From positions 1 to 44,636 of the forward strand of contig JBMNTQ010000002.1 of assembly GCA_050945815.1 (NCBI GenBank): a stretch of 44,636 nucleotides of DNA, read 5' to 3'. The number at the start of each line of letters is the position of its first letter. Position 1 is the first letter of the stretch. The translations under genes were made by a program, and so were the position numbers. This DNA comes from JBMNTQ01 sp050945815. GTDB taxonomy: Bacteria; Bacillota; Clostridia; Christensenellales; JBMNTQ01. Below, piece by piece: positions 32,101 to 40,859 of this stretch. A model generated the notes under the pieces. That model worked only from the letters and a program-made list of their open reading frames with translations, was not told the DNA's origin and searched no databases.

Positions 32101-33939
32101 TTACCCGCGGCTTTTCAAATACACCGCCAGTACGGCGATATCCGCCGGAGAAACCCCGGAAATGCGGGACGCCTGCCCCAAGCTCGCCGGACGCAGGGCG
32201 GATAGTTTTTGCTGTGCTTCGATACGCAGACCGGCTATGCTCGTGTAATCCAGATTCGGGGGCAGGGGCTGGGATTCCATTTTCTTAAACTGCTGGACAG
32301 AGCGTAGCTGTTTTTGGATGTAACCTTCGTATTTGATGTGGGTTTGTACCTGAAAGGCGATATCTTCGGGCAACTGGACGGCTAGGCCCTCGCTTTGCAG
32401 AGCATCGTGGGAGACGCCGCGTTTGAGCAGTTCGTACAGCTTCATGCCGCCGGATTCCGTACCCAGCAGGCGGGAGGCTATTTGAGCGCTTGCGCCGACG
32501 GACCGCAGGCGGCTAAGCTCTCGTTCGACTCCTTCCTTTTTGCGGCGGTAGAGGCGGTAGCGTTCGTCGCTGACCAGGCCGATAGTCCTGCCTAACTCTG
32601 TTAGGCGCAGGTCTGCGTTGTCTTGGCGCAGCAGCAGACGGTATTCTGACCGGGAGGTCATCATGCGGTAGGGCTCCGGAGTGCCTTTGGTGACCAAATC
32701 ATCGATGAGTACGCCGATGTAGCCGTCGGAGCGCAGCAGAATGACAGGCGGTTTTTCTTGCAGATAGTGGGCGGCGTTGATGCCTGCCATCAGGCCTTGG
32801 GCTGCCGCTTCCTCGTAGCCTGAGCTGCCGTTTATCTGACCGGCGAAGAACAGGCCGCTTATGGTTTTGGATTCCAGGGATAGATTCAAGCTGTCTGGCT
32901 GGATACAGTCGTATTCGATGGCATAGGCGCTGCGCATGATCTCTGCTCGCTCCAACCCGGGGATGGTGCGCAGCATTTGGAGCTGGATATCCTCGGGCAG
33001 GCCTGTGGACAGCCCTTGTACATACATTTCGTCTGTGTTTGTGCCTTCAGGCTCGATGAAGAGCTGGTGGCGCTGTTTGTCCTGAAAGCGTACGACCTTA
33101 TCCTCGATGGAGGGACAGTAGCGGGTGCCTGTGGCATCTACCATTCCGTTGTACATGGGCGCCCGGTGCAGATTGGCGCGGATGATATCGTGGGTTTGCT
33201 CGTTGGTGTAGGTTAGGTAGCAGGGGGTTTGCTGACGTTGGAGTTGGCCGGACAAAAAGGAAAAGGGGATGATGGTTTCGTCGCCGTATTGGGGGATCAT
33301 TTTGGAGAGATCCAAAGAATGGCGGTTGATTCGCGCCGGTGTGCCGGTTTTGAAGCGGCGAAGGCCGACCCCAAGCTTTTCCAGAGATTGGGACAGGGCT
33401 GTGGCGGGAAACAGGCCGGAGGGGCCGCTTTGGATGGCGCATTCGCCTACGATGACGCGGCTTTTCAGGTAGACACCGCTGGCCAGGATTAGTGTGCCGC
33501 AACGGATTTGTGCGCCGGTGCGGGTTTTGATGCCTTGGATTTTGCCGCCGGATTCCAGAAGTTCGGTGCATTCGCCCTGCTTGAGGTAGAGATTTTCGCA
33601 TTGCTCCAGCGCTTGTTTCATGCGCTGTTGGTAGCTGGTTTTGTCCATCTGGGCTCGAAGGGACTGTACCGCCGGACCTTTGGCGGTATTGAGCATTTTT
33701 ATCTGGATGAAGGTGTCGTCGGCGGCTAGGGCCATTTCGCCGCCTAAGGCGTCGATCTCCCGTACCAGATGTCCTTTAGCTGTGCCGCCGATGGCAGGAT
33801 TGCAGGCCATCAGGGCAACAGAATCCAGGTTCATCGTTAAGATAAGGGTTTTGTGTCCTAGGCGCGCCAAGGCCAAGCCGGCTTCGCAGCCCGCGTGGCC
33901 TGCGCCTATAATGATTGCGTCGTAGCAGGTATCGTACAT
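32101..33939 (-). CDS. mnmG: tRNA uridine-5-carboxymethylaminomethyl modification enzyme, FAD subunit
   Basis: 612 residues, full length. FAD-binding GAGHAGCEAGLA is at 12-23, followed by the GidA signatures CNPAIGGTAKGHLVREIDALGG and GPAVQSLRAQMDK. TGTPARI and PSIEDKVVRF lie in the middle, and the C-terminal helical domain that meets MnmE ends in GVSPADIAVLAVYLKSRG. With MnmE it builds cmnm5 at U34 of certain tRNAs. Here mnmE is 7 kb away on the other strand, whereas in many genomes the two adjoin. AGGAGG precedes the ATG. Confidence 0.97.
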   Translation of the reverse strand: MYDTCYDAIIIGAGHAGCEAGLALARLGHKTLILTMNLDSVALMACNPAIGGTAKGHLVREIDALGGEMALAADDTFIQIKMLNTAKGPAVQSLRAQMDKTSYQQRMKQALEQCENLYLKQGECTELLESGGKIQGIKTRTGAQIRCGTLILASGVYLKSRVIVGECAIQSGPSGLFPATALSQSLEKLGVGLRRFKTGTPARINRHSLDLSKMIPQYGDETIIPFSFLSGQLQRQQTPCYLTYTNEQTHDIIRANLHRAPMYNGMVDATGTRYCPSIEDKVVRFQDKQRHQLFIEPEGTNTDEMYVQGLSTGLPEDIQLQMLRTIPGLERAEIMRSAYAIEYDCIQPDSLNLSLESKTISGLFFAGQINGSSGYEEAAAQGLMAGINAAHYLQEKPPVILLRSDGYIGVLIDDLVTKGTPEPYRMMTSRSEYRLLLRQDNADLRLTELGRTIGLVSDERYRLYRRKKEGVERELSRLRSVGASAQIASRLLGTESGGMKLYELLKRGVSHDALQSEGLAVQLPEDIAFQVQTHIKYEGYIQKQLRSVQQFKKMESQPLPPNLDYTSIAGLRIEAQQKLSALRPASLGQASRISGVSPADIAVLAVYLKSRG

Positions 33940-33984
33940 GGATGGCCTCCTCCCGCGAAATGGGAAACTAGATGGTGTTGGGAT

Positions 33985-34021
33985 AAAAAGGGCAGGGGAA
34001 GGTTCTCCGCCCTGCCTTTTT
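33985..34021 (-). terminator. Terminator of the leuS-PHP-fumarase operon
   Basis: Minus strand: GGCAGGG pairs with CCCTGCC, flanked by A-rich and T-rich tracts (TTTTTATCC after the stem), 25 nt beyond the fumarase beta stop. Confidence 0.85.
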
Positions 34022-34046
34022 CCTGAGAGAAAACAGGCTGCAGCAG

Positions 34047-34613
34047 TTAGATGCAGACGTTATTTTTAGCTGTGCGGTATTTCATCGGGCCGCTTAGATA
34101 GAGGTTGTTGCCGCGGCTGTCTATGGCAACGATTAGCGGGAAATTCTCCACTTTTAGCCGGTAGATGCCTTCTGCGCCCAAATCTTCGAACGCGATCAGT
34201 TCGGCAGCTTTCACATGGCGGGACAGCAGCGCCGCAGCGCCGCCGGTGGCTGCAAAATATACAGCGCCGGAGCGCACCAGAGCATCGATGACGGCTGGGC
34301 TGCGGTTGCCTTTGCCGATAACAGCCGCAAGCCCCCGGTCGAAAAGCGCTGGGGCGTAGGCATCCATGCGCCCGGAGGTGGTGGGGCCGCAGGGGCCGAT
34401 GACACGGCCGGGGGGCGCGGGGCAGGGGCCGACATAGTAGATGCATTGGTTTGGCAAGGAAAACGGCAAGGGCTCGCCTGCGTCCAGCATGGCCACAAGC
34501 CGCTTGTGGGCCGCGTCTCGCGCTGTATAGAGGGTGCCGGACAGCAGCACCGAATCGCCGGCTGTCAGGCGGGAGAGCGTCTCTTTTTGCAGAGGGGTGT
34601 GTAGAGATTCCAT
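34047..34613 (-). CDS. Fumarate hydratase class I, beta (C-terminal) subunit
   Basis: 188 residues from the ATG at 34613, with AAAGGAG upstream, 14 nt after the alpha-subunit stop; the longer open frame above it is a shadow. Class I Fe-S hydro-lyase C-terminal domain: DSVLLSGTLYTARDAAHKRL, YVGPCPAPPGRVIGPCGPTTSGRMD and the late GAEGIYRLKVENFPLIVAIDSRGN. With the alpha subunit it interconverts fumarate and malate; the same two-subunit layout also occurs in L-tartrate dehydratase. Oxygen-sensitive class I enzymes suit an anaerobe. Confidence 0.9.
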   Translation of the reverse strand: MESLHTPLQKETLSRLTAGDSVLLSGTLYTARDAAHKRLVAMLDAGEPLPFSLPNQCIYYVGPCPAPPGRVIGPCGPTTSGRMDAYAPALFDRGLAAVIGKGNRSPAVIDALVRSGAVYFAATGGAAALLSRHVKAAELIAFEDLGAEGIYRLKVENFPLIVAIDSRGNNLYLSGPMKYRTAKNNVCI

Positions 34614-34627
34614 GGGGGCTCCTTTCC

Positions 34628-35464
34628 TTAGAGGACAATGGTTTTGTGACGGGCGGCATGGCATTGCAGGTTGACTGCGACGGGCAACTCTGCAATGTGG
34701 GTGGGGTAGGTTGCGATGTGGACGGCCAGCGCGGTAGTAAGACCGCCGAGGCCCATCGGACCGATGCCCAAGCCATTGATGTGACAGAGGAGCTCGGCTT
34801 CCAGTTGGGCTAGGAGCGGATCGGGGTTTTTGCTGCCAATTTCCCGCAGGACCTGCTCTTTGGCCAAGAGGGCCGCTTTTTCCATGGTGCCGCCGATGCC
34901 TACGCATACTGTAAGGGGCGGGCAGGGGTTGGCACCGGCCAACTCTACCGTTTCTATGACGAAATTTTTGATGCCTTCGGTGCCGTCGGAGGGCTTGAGC
35001 ATACTCAAGCGGCCCATATTTTCGCTGCCGGCCCCTTTGGGCGCGACGGAGATTTCTAATATATCGCCCGGGGTTATCGTGGTGTGGATGACCGCCGGGG
35101 TGTTGTCTTTTGTGTTGATACGGGTGAGTGGGTCTAGGACGGATTTTCGCAGATAGCCTGCTTCGTAGCCCTGTCGAACCCCTTCGTTGATAGCATCGTA
35201 GAGGTTGCCCTGGATATGCAGGTCCTGTCCGAGCTTCAAAAAGACCACGGCCATACCGGTGTCTTGGCAGCAGGGAAGGCAATTTTCCCGGGCGTATTCC
35301 ATGTTTTCGATGATCTGTGCCAGCGTTTCCCTGCCAAAGGGCGAAATTTCGCTGCTGTGGGCGTTCCCCAGCGCCTGGCTGATATCGGGGCCTAGGTTGG
35401 TGCAGGCGTCGATACAAAGGCGCTGTACGGCTTGTGTGATGGCGGCGGCGGATAGTTCTCTCAT
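34628..35464 (-). CDS. Fumarate hydratase class I, alpha (N-terminal) subunit
   Basis: 278 residues. The three cysteines for the 4Fe-4S cluster are visible: CCQDTGMA (C66), NPCPPLTVCVGIGG (about 180-190) and LQCHAARHKTI at the C-terminus. RINTKDNTPAVIHTTITPGD and GAGSENMGRLSMLKPSDG are family blocks. It dehydrates malate to fumarate or the reverse together with the downstream beta subunit. The start (ATG, AAGGAG upstream) is 15 nt after the PHP gene, in a leuS-PHP-fumarase run. Tartrate dehydratase is the main alternative; no tartrate genes are near. Confidence 0.9.
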   Translation of the reverse strand: MRELSAAAITQAVQRLCIDACTNLGPDISQALGNAHSSEISPFGRETLAQIIENMEYARENCLPCCQDTGMAVVFLKLGQDLHIQGNLYDAINEGVRQGYEAGYLRKSVLDPLTRINTKDNTPAVIHTTITPGDILEISVAPKGAGSENMGRLSMLKPSDGTEGIKNFVIETVELAGANPCPPLTVCVGIGGTMEKAALLAKEQVLREIGSKNPDPLLAQLEAELLCHINGLGIGPMGLGGLTTALAVHIATYPTHIAELPVAVNLQCHAARHKTIVL

Positions 35465-35479
35465 GGGTTTGGCTCCTTC

Positions 35480-36268
35480 CTAGAGGCTGTGGAAGATGGG
35501 GGATTGGCGGTCGAAGGTGCAGAGGTAGGCAAAGCCTTGACTTTTGAGCGCCTCGATCATTTCGGGGAACAGAAAGCCTATGGTTTCCGGCCGGTGGGCA
35601 TCGGAGCCCAGGGTGATGATTTCGCCGCCTAAGGCGCGATAACGCCGCATATAGCTTAGGGTGGATTCGATATCCCGGGTTTTGCGCAAGGGGGAGGTAT
35701 TGATCTCGATGCCCTTGCCCCGGGCAATCAGCGCGCGGAAGATTTCGTCTAGGATGTCCGGCGCATCGTCGTAATAGAGCGGCTTATCGCAAAAGACCGG
35801 CAGCTTGGAGGGGTAGTTGACGTGGCCCAGTACGTTGAACTGGGGTGCCGTTTTTGCTGTATGCAGGCAGGCTAAAAGATAATCTTGGTAGACCTTTTTG
35901 CGCATGCTTGGGGTATAGCCGGCGCAGAAGATATCTTCACCGTCCAGCAGGTGAACGGAGGCGATGATGAAATCCAGCGGACAGTCGGCGAGCAGCGCCG
36001 CAGTGGCTGCGGTATTTTCCGGGGTGTGGCCGACTTCCAGCCCGGCTTTGATAGGTAGCGCCGGATATTTCTTGCGGAGGCTGGTGAGGTTTTCCAGGTA
36101 GGCGGGCAGGTCTACCTCGAACGCGATGCCATGGAGGGAGAAGCCGATGTCTACATGGTCGGTAAAGCAGATTTCCCGTAGGCCCAAAGACTGCGCTTGC
36201 TGCGCCATATGCTCCATGGGCGTTTCGCTGTCGGCGGAATAACGGGAATGGAGATGATAATCGTACAA
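35480..36268 (-). CDS. PHP-family phosphatase (histidinol-phosphatase HisJ/HisK-like)
   Basis: 262 residues. All PHP metal motifs are present in order: YHLHSRYSADS (residues 4-14), FTDHVD, GLEVGH, SVHLLDG, GHVNYPS, EINTSPLR and GSDAHRPE. This matches the trinuclear-metal histidinol-phosphatase group, which converts L-histidinol phosphate to histidinol. No other his gene is nearby, so a different phosphate monoester is possible. The gene lies 34 nt after leuS and 15 nt before the fumarase alpha gene on the same strand; AAGGAGG precedes the ATG. Confidence 0.85.
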   Translation of the reverse strand: MYDYHLHSRYSADSETPMEHMAQQAQSLGLREICFTDHVDIGFSLHGIAFEVDLPAYLENLTSLRKKYPALPIKAGLEVGHTPENTAATAALLADCPLDFIIASVHLLDGEDIFCAGYTPSMRKKVYQDYLLACLHTAKTAPQFNVLGHVNYPSKLPVFCDKPLYYDDAPDILDEIFRALIARGKGIEINTSPLRKTRDIESTLSYMRRYRALGGEIITLGSDAHRPETIGFLFPEMIEALKSQGFAYLCTFDRQSPIFHSL

Positions 36269-36302
36269 TGTATGCCTCCTTCAGGGTAGCGTAGTCTGGT
36301 TG

Positions 36303-38732
36303 CTACTTTACAACAATGTTGACCAGACGACCTTTGATGACGATGACTTTCACGACGGTTTTGCCGGCTAGTTGTGCCTGAATTTTTGAATTTTCCAGCG
36401 CCGATGTTCGGATGGTTTCTTCTGAAGCGCCGGCTGCGACGTCGATGTTGCCGCGCACCTTGCCGTTTATCTGTATGCCGATATTGACGGTATCGAGGGT
36501 GAGGGCGGATTCGTCACAGAGGGGGTAAGGCTGGTCGAATATCGAATAGGGACGCCCGCATGTCTGCCAGGCTTCTTCGCAGAAATGCGGTGCCATAGGC
36601 GCCATGATCAGCACCAGGGTTTCCACGGCCATGCGGAAGAAACCGGGGTTTTTGCAGCCGTTGTCTCGGTATTTGTTGAGGGCGTTGACCAGCTCCATCA
36701 GCCGGGCGATGGCTGTGTTGAACTGGAAGCGCTGGACATCCTCGCCCACTCGCAGGATGGTGTTGTTGAGGATGTAGTTTAAATCCTTGTCGGAGCTGTT
36801 GGGTTTGCCATTCTTCGGGCAATGGACGGCTTGTTCCACCAGCTTTTCTACGCGGTCCAGGAATTTGTTGACGGCTTTGATGCCGTCGTCGCTCCAGGCG
36901 CCTCCTTCAATGTAGGAGAAGCCGAACATCAGGTACATCCGAAAGACGTCGGAGCCGTATTTTTCCACGAATTCGTCTGGAGACACCACGTTGCCGTAGG
37001 ATTTGCTCATTTTGTTGCCGTCTGGCCCTAAAATCGTGCCTTGGTGGATCAGGCGCAGGAAGGGCTCGTCGAAATTCAGATAGCCCATGTCTCGGAAGGC
37101 CTTGACGAAAAAGCGGGCATAGAGCAGGTGCATGCAGGCATGCTCTGCGCCGCCGACGTAGGTGTCTACCGGCAGAATTTGGTTGATTAATTCTTTGTTC
37201 CAGGCTTCTTGATCGTTGTTATTGTCGGCATAACGCAGGAAATACCAGGACGAGCACATGAAGGTGTCCATGGTGTCGGCTTCTCGCTGGGCTGCGTGGC
37301 CGCAAACCGGGCAGGAGACATTCATGAACGCCTTGTTCTTTTTCAGCGGGGAGGTGCCGTCTGGGGTGAAATCTACGTCGTAGGGCAACAGCACGGGAAG
37401 ATCCTGCTCCAGGACCGGCACAGTGCCGCAGACGGGGCAATGGATCATGGGGATGGGCGCGCCCCAGTAGCGCTGCCTGGAGATGAGCCAGTCGCGCAGG
37501 CGATAGTTGACTTTGGAAGCAGCTTTGCCTTGTGCTTCCAGATGCTGGAGGATGGTTTGCATGGCTTGCTGGCTGGATTGGCCGTCGAAGCCGGGGCTGC
37601 CAGTTACGATGCCGTACTCTGTGAAGGGCAGCTCCGGCTCGCTGCCATCGTTGGCCAGAATGACCCGTTCGATGGGCAGGCCGGCTTTGCAGGCGAAGGC
37701 AAAATCCCGCTCGTCGTGGGCAGGCACGGCCATGACCGCGCCGGTGCCGTAGGAAAAGAGCACATAGTCTGCAATATAGAGGGGGACGCTTCGGCCGTTG
37801 ATGGGGTTGGTGGCGTAGGCGCCGGTGAAGACGCCGGTTTTTTCGTCGGAGGTGGACAGCCGTTGGATTTCGGATTGCTTGGTGGCTTTCTCGACGTAGG
37901 CGGCGACTTCATCGCGGCGCTCGGCTGTGGTGATTTCGGCAACCAACGGATGCTCCGGTGCGAGCACGGCATAGGTGCAGCCGAAGAGCGTGTCTGCTCG
38001 GGTGGTGAACACAGTGAAGGATTTGCCGGTTCCTTGGATGGGGAATACGATCTCGCCTCCAGTGGAGCGGCCAATCCAGTTGCGCTGCATGGCTTTGGTG
38101 CGCTCCGGCCAATCCAGAGAATCTAGACAGGCGAGAAGCTCGTCGGCATAGTCGGTAATTTTGAAGAACCATTGGGTTAGGTTTTTACGCAGGATTTCTG
38201 TAGAGCAGCGCTCGCAGGCACTGTCTACGACTTGCTCGTTGGCTAGAACCGTGTTGCAGCTGGGACACCAGTTGACCGGCGCTTCCTTGCGGTAGGCCAG
38301 GCCATGCTTGTAGAGCTGCAGGAAGCACCACTGGGTCCAGCGGTAGTATTCCGGCAGACAGGTGACGACTTCGTGGTCCCAGTCGAAGGAAGCGCCGATA
38401 TTTTTTAATTGGGCCTCCATGGTTTGGATGTTTTGCAGGGTGGAATCTTGGGGGTGGATGCCGGTTTTGATTGCGTAGTTTTCAGCGGGCAGGCCAAACG
38501 CATCGAAGCCCATGGGGTGGAATACGTTCTTGCCTTGCATGCGCTGGAACCGGGCGAAGGTGTCGGAGGGACCATAGTTGTACCAGTGGCCCACGTGCAG
38601 CTTGGCAGCGGAGGGATAGGAAAACATTTCCAGCATATAGAACTTGTCCCGGTTGTCGTCGGGACGGAAATGGTAGAGCTTGGTTTGTTCCCATTTTTGC
38701 TGCCATTTGGTTTCTATTTTTTTACGGCTCAT
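36303..38732 (-). CDS. leuS: Leucyl-tRNA synthetase
   Basis: 809 residues, the usual bacterial length. HIGH-type motif HVGHWYNYG near 46-54; zinc-like NWCPSCNTVLANEQV and CERC; CP1 editing domain with TRADTLFGCTYAVLAPEHPLV and GTGAVMAVPAHDERD; KMSKSYGN near 572-579; C-terminal INGKVRGNIDV. It charges tRNA-Leu and hydrolyses mischarged products. A strong promoter and a roughly 200-nt leader with a terminator precede it. The operon continues into the PHP and fumarase genes, with no obvious functional link. Confidence 0.97.
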   Translation of the reverse strand: MSRKKIETKWQQKWEQTKLYHFRPDDNRDKFYMLEMFSYPSAAKLHVGHWYNYGPSDTFARFQRMQGKNVFHPMGFDAFGLPAENYAIKTGIHPQDSTLQNIQTMEAQLKNIGASFDWDHEVVTCLPEYYRWTQWCFLQLYKHGLAYRKEAPVNWCPSCNTVLANEQVVDSACERCSTEILRKNLTQWFFKITDYADELLACLDSLDWPERTKAMQRNWIGRSTGGEIVFPIQGTGKSFTVFTTRADTLFGCTYAVLAPEHPLVAEITTAERRDEVAAYVEKATKQSEIQRLSTSDEKTGVFTGAYATNPINGRSVPLYIADYVLFSYGTGAVMAVPAHDERDFAFACKAGLPIERVILANDGSEPELPFTEYGIVTGSPGFDGQSSQQAMQTILQHLEAQGKAASKVNYRLRDWLISRQRYWGAPIPMIHCPVCGTVPVLEQDLPVLLPYDVDFTPDGTSPLKKNKAFMNVSCPVCGHAAQREADTMDTFMCSSWYFLRYADNNNDQEAWNKELINQILPVDTYVGGAEHACMHLLYARFFVKAFRDMGYLNFDEPFLRLIHQGTILGPDGNKMSKSYGNVVSPDEFVEKYGSDVFRMYLMFGFSYIEGGAWSDDGIKAVNKFLDRVEKLVEQAVHCPKNGKPNSSDKDLNYILNNTILRVGEDVQRFQFNTAIARLMELVNALNKYRDNGCKNPGFFRMAVETLVLIMAPMAPHFCEEAWQTCGRPYSIFDQPYPLCDESALTLDTVNIGIQINGKVRGNIDVAAGASEETIRTSALENSKIQAQLAGKTVVKVIVIKGRLVNIVVK

Positions 38733-38936
38733 AATTGCACCCCTTGATTAGTTGTTTTAAATAGAAAAACCTTTCGTCCCACCAGCATTTCAGAGACGAA
38801 AGGACGTTGTGCGGCACTGTTGCGCATGTCCTTGAGCAGGCTGCGGCTTTTTGCCCGGAGCCTATGACCATCGCAAAAGCATGTTATAACGGCTACCTGC
38901 CAAGGAAGCCGGCAGACGATAATTGCAGGATATCAT
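38733..38936 (-). promoter_or_regulatory. leuS leader with attenuator-like architecture
   Basis: In order on the minus strand: hairpin GATGATA/TATCGTC; hairpin CTGCC/GGCAG (near 38911-38893); a 6-codon ORF MLLRWS at 38882-38862 with two adjacent Leu codons; hairpin AGGCT/AGCCT; an AAGGAC segment that can pair with GTCCTT; and a terminator whose 5' arm overlaps that GTCCTT. The last two are mutually exclusive, which is attenuator logic. A standard T-box sequence is not found. Confidence 0.5.
38764..38803 (-). terminator. Terminator in the leuS leader
   Basis: Minus strand: CCTTTCGTC (38803-38795) pairs with GACGAAAGG (38778-38770), followed by TTTTTCT, about 30 nt before the leuS start. Confidence 0.85.
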
Positions 38937-38942
38937 CAATAA

Positions 38943-38971
38943 ATGATAATATAGGATGGCCGTTTTGTCAA
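38943..38971 (-). promoter_or_regulatory. leuS promoter
   Basis: Minus strand: TTGACA (38971-38966), a 17-nt spacer, TATCAT (38948-38943). Confidence 0.85.
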
Positions 38972-39068
38972 GGAATTATGAGGGTTTGGAGGAGGCTGGC
39001 GGCGGCGGAACCTTTTACTCTTTGGGGGAATACTGTATAGAAATAAGGTGAGGAAGGAGTGCTTATGT

Positions 39069-39965
39069 TTGGTGACGGTGGATGAGCAATATTCCTATGA
39101 TGTTTTGATGCAGGACATAGCGGCTCTACAGGAGCGCTATACGCAGTTTATGCGGGTGGAGACTTTGGGCTATTCCGTTTTGGGCAGGGAGATTCCTCTG
39201 TTGATTTTAGGCAACGACAACGCGACCAAGCAGGTGTGGGTGGACGGCTCGATCCATGGGCGGGAGTATATGACCAGCCAGGTGGTGATGATGCAGGTGG
39301 CGTGGCTGCTTCAGATATCGGAGGAAGCCGGGACGTTTGTATGGCCCAATGTCCAATACCATATTGTCCCCATGTTGAACCCGGATGGTGTGGAGCTGTC
39401 GCGGTTTGGACTGTCTTCGGTAGATGATTTGCAAAAGAGGGAGGAATTGCTAGCCATCAACGGCGGCAGTGAGGATTTTACCCGCTATAAGGCCAATGCC
39501 AACGGTGTGGATTTAAACTCCAATTTCCCGGCTTATTGGGAAGAAAAGGATACGGGCGTGTATGCGCCTGCACCGGAGGGCTTCAAGGGCTATGCGCCTC
39601 TGTCGCAGCCGGAGACCCAGGCTGTTGCCCGGTACATACAGAGAAGGCTGGACGCCAGCGTCTCCTATCATGCTGTGGGCGCTGAGATCTATTGGTATTT
39701 TTACCAGACCGGGGATAGGCTGGAGCGGGATCGGGCGGTGGCGATCGCTGTGGGAAACATTACGGATTACCGGCTGATGCCTGAGCAGGATTCTTTGTCC
39801 GGCGCGGGGCTGCGGGATTATCAGATACTGGATTTCCAGCGTATTGGACTGACTATAGAGATCGGGCCGACTACAACTCCTGCGCCGCCGCCCCTTTCGG
39901 ACTTGGATGTGATTTGGCAGCGCAACCGGGATGTTTTGCTGAGGCTGCCGCTGTATATCCCGTAA
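39069..39965 (+). CDS. M14 family zinc carboxypeptidase
   Basis: 298 residues from a TTG at 39069 (AAGGAG 9 nt upstream). A GTG at 39048 contains the ribosome-binding site, so it is unlikely. The M14 zinc and catalytic set is visible: HGRE (His63, Glu66), SYHAVG (His201) and LTIEIGP (Glu264). The substrate-binding stretch is NANGVDLNSNFPAYW. There is no signal peptide, so it should be cytoplasmic. Relatives include gamma-D-glutamyl-meso-diaminopimelate peptidases acting on wall peptides, a reasonable but unproved role. It is monocistronic. The 176 nt after it (39966-40141) hold nothing I can support before the hairpin at 40143. Confidence 0.85.
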   Translation: MVTVDEQYSYDVLMQDIAALQERYTQFMRVETLGYSVLGREIPLLILGNDNATKQVWVDGSIHGREYMTSQVVMMQVAWLLQISEEAGTFVWPNVQYHIVPMLNPDGVELSRFGLSSVDDLQKREELLAINGGSEDFTRYKANANGVDLNSNFPAYWEEKDTGVYAPAPEGFKGYAPLSQPETQAVARYIQRRLDASVSYHAVGAEIYWYFYQTGDRLERDRAVAIAVGNITDYRLMPEQDSLSGAGLRDYQILDFQRIGLTIEIGPTTTPAPPPLSDLDVIWQRNRDVLLRLPLYIP

Positions 39966-40142
39966 AAGGAGCGCAGAAAGGGCCGAAGCGAGAGCGGGCG
40001 CAAAACGAACCGGGCACGATTTGGCTTTACACAGCAGAGATGGATGCTACGGTTGGCGCGGCGTGTATGCGGAGGTGGTTTCGCTGGGGGATTGGAGCGA
40101 TTGCTTCGGGTAAACAAGAAGGGGGACAGGATAAGAAAGAGC

Positions 40143-40186
40143 GAAACAGCCCACGGAGGAATGTCTCCATGGGCTGTTTCATTTTT
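40143..40186 (+). terminator. Terminator between the carboxypeptidase and the DUF1540 genes
   Basis: GAAACAGCCCA pairs with TGGGCTGTTTC (to 40180) with an inner GGAG/CTCC helix, followed by ATTTTT. Strong in the plus direction; the convergent DUF1540 gene may share it. Confidence 0.85.
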
Positions 40187-40574
40187 ACAAAGGTTTGAAA
40201 GATTCACAATGGGCATTATCGAGCTTTTCTGCTTGTGATACATGCAGGGTGCGGGCTCGGCAGTTCCAGTCTTTGTTGTGGCGGCATTGTCTGACGGTGC
40301 AGGCAATGATGGTATCCGGTGCGTCGAATTCGCCAATTTCGCTCATCGACATGGCAAGGCCGTTGCCTAGCTTGCCGGGTGAGATTGTTTTCATCCGTTG
40401 GATGGCGTTGTTTGTGTAGCTTCCTATGTCGTCGACGTAGCTTCTGCAACGGGTTTGACTGCTAGAGTCCGCACGATCGCCTACGATAAGCAGTTGCAGG
40501 GCGTTGCAGGATGTAGCGATGTTGTGAATGCAGCTCTTTGCTTTGCAGACTACTTGAGGTGCTTGATTGCTCAT
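40185..40574 (-). CDS. Double DUF1540 cysteine-rich protein
   Basis: 129 residues from the ATG at 40574, one base after the stop of the upstream DUF1540 gene; the frame is open further up but that part overlaps the other gene. There are two DUF1540 modules: C10, C15, C23, C43 and C92, C97, C105, C123. The spacing C-x4-C-x7-C-x17/19-C is near-identical in both, joined by a linker with a Met-rich stretch. DUF1540 is a small Firmicutes-enriched, probably metal-binding domain of unknown function. The pair was probably produced by duplication. Confidence 0.85.
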   Translation of the reverse strand: MSNQAPQVVCKAKSCIHNIATSCNALQLLIVGDRADSSSQTRCRSYVDDIGSYTNNAIQRMKTISPGKLGNGLAMSMSEIGEFDAPDTIIACTVRQCRHNKDWNCRARTLHVSQAEKLDNAHCESFKPL

Positions 40575-40575
40575 G

Positions 40576-40737
40576 TCAGGATTTCTTGTAGCTGCAGCAC
40601 ATGCTGTCTTCCGCCCGGTTAGCACGATCGTTGATGGAGCCGACCATGATGCTATCCAGTTTACAGTACTTTTCTTGAGCATTATAGGTGCATGTGTCTA
40701 CACTGCATCGGATCTGTCGGTTGGTGTCTTGAAACAT
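40576..40737 (-). CDS. Single DUF1540 cysteine-rich small protein
   Basis: 53 residues (MFQDTNRQIRCSVDTC...), in a different frame from its neighbour. AGGAGG lies 6 nt before the ATG at 40737. One DUF1540 module: C11, C16, C25, C47 (plus C48), with the same spacing as the modules in the next gene. Its stop lies one base before the next start, so the two are surely co-translated. It is short enough to be missed by length cut-offs. Function unknown. Confidence 0.85.
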   Translation of the reverse strand: MFQDTNRQIRCSVDTCTYNAQEKYCKLDSIMVGSINDRANRAEDSMCCSYKKS

Positions 40738-40779
40738 TGCATTACCTCCTGTGTGTTGTTTTGCGCATCAGCGCACCTT

Positions 40780-40808
40780 TATTATTTCCATTCTGCCGCT
40801 GCTTATGC
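40780..40808 (-). promoter_or_regulatory. Candidate forespore-type promoter for the DUF1540 pair
   Basis: Minus strand: GCATA (40808-40804), a 17-nt spacer, AATAATA (40786-40780). This resembles the sigma-G pattern (GHATR, 17-18 nt, CATnnTA) apart from the first -10 base. A sigma-A promoter is not evident. By-eye match only. Confidence 0.3.
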
Positions 40809-40859
40809 TTGATATAAAAAAGAGAAATAAAAAGTGGACGCTGCTTTGTGTTTGAGCGG

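Noticed and set aside
34614..35417. Long N-terminal extension of the fumarase beta subunit frame
   Set aside because: This open stretch is antisense-free but overlaps the alpha subunit in another frame and encodes shadow sequence; the ATG at 34613 with AAAGGAG starts the real protein.
37209..38126. 305-codon plus-strand ORF inside leuS
   Set aside because: Antisense to the leuS editing domain region; Gly/Val-rich shadow typical of GC-rich code, with no motif.
38733..38936. T-box riboswitch upstream of leuS
   Set aside because: The conserved GGGUGGNACCGCG block is not found; only TGGTGGG in the terminator loop resembles part of it, in the wrong place. Kept as an unclassified attenuator-like leader.
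39914..40198. 94-codon plus-strand frame after the carboxypeptidase
   Set aside because: It begins inside the carboxypeptidase gene, runs through the terminator hairpin and has no ribosome-binding site or motif.
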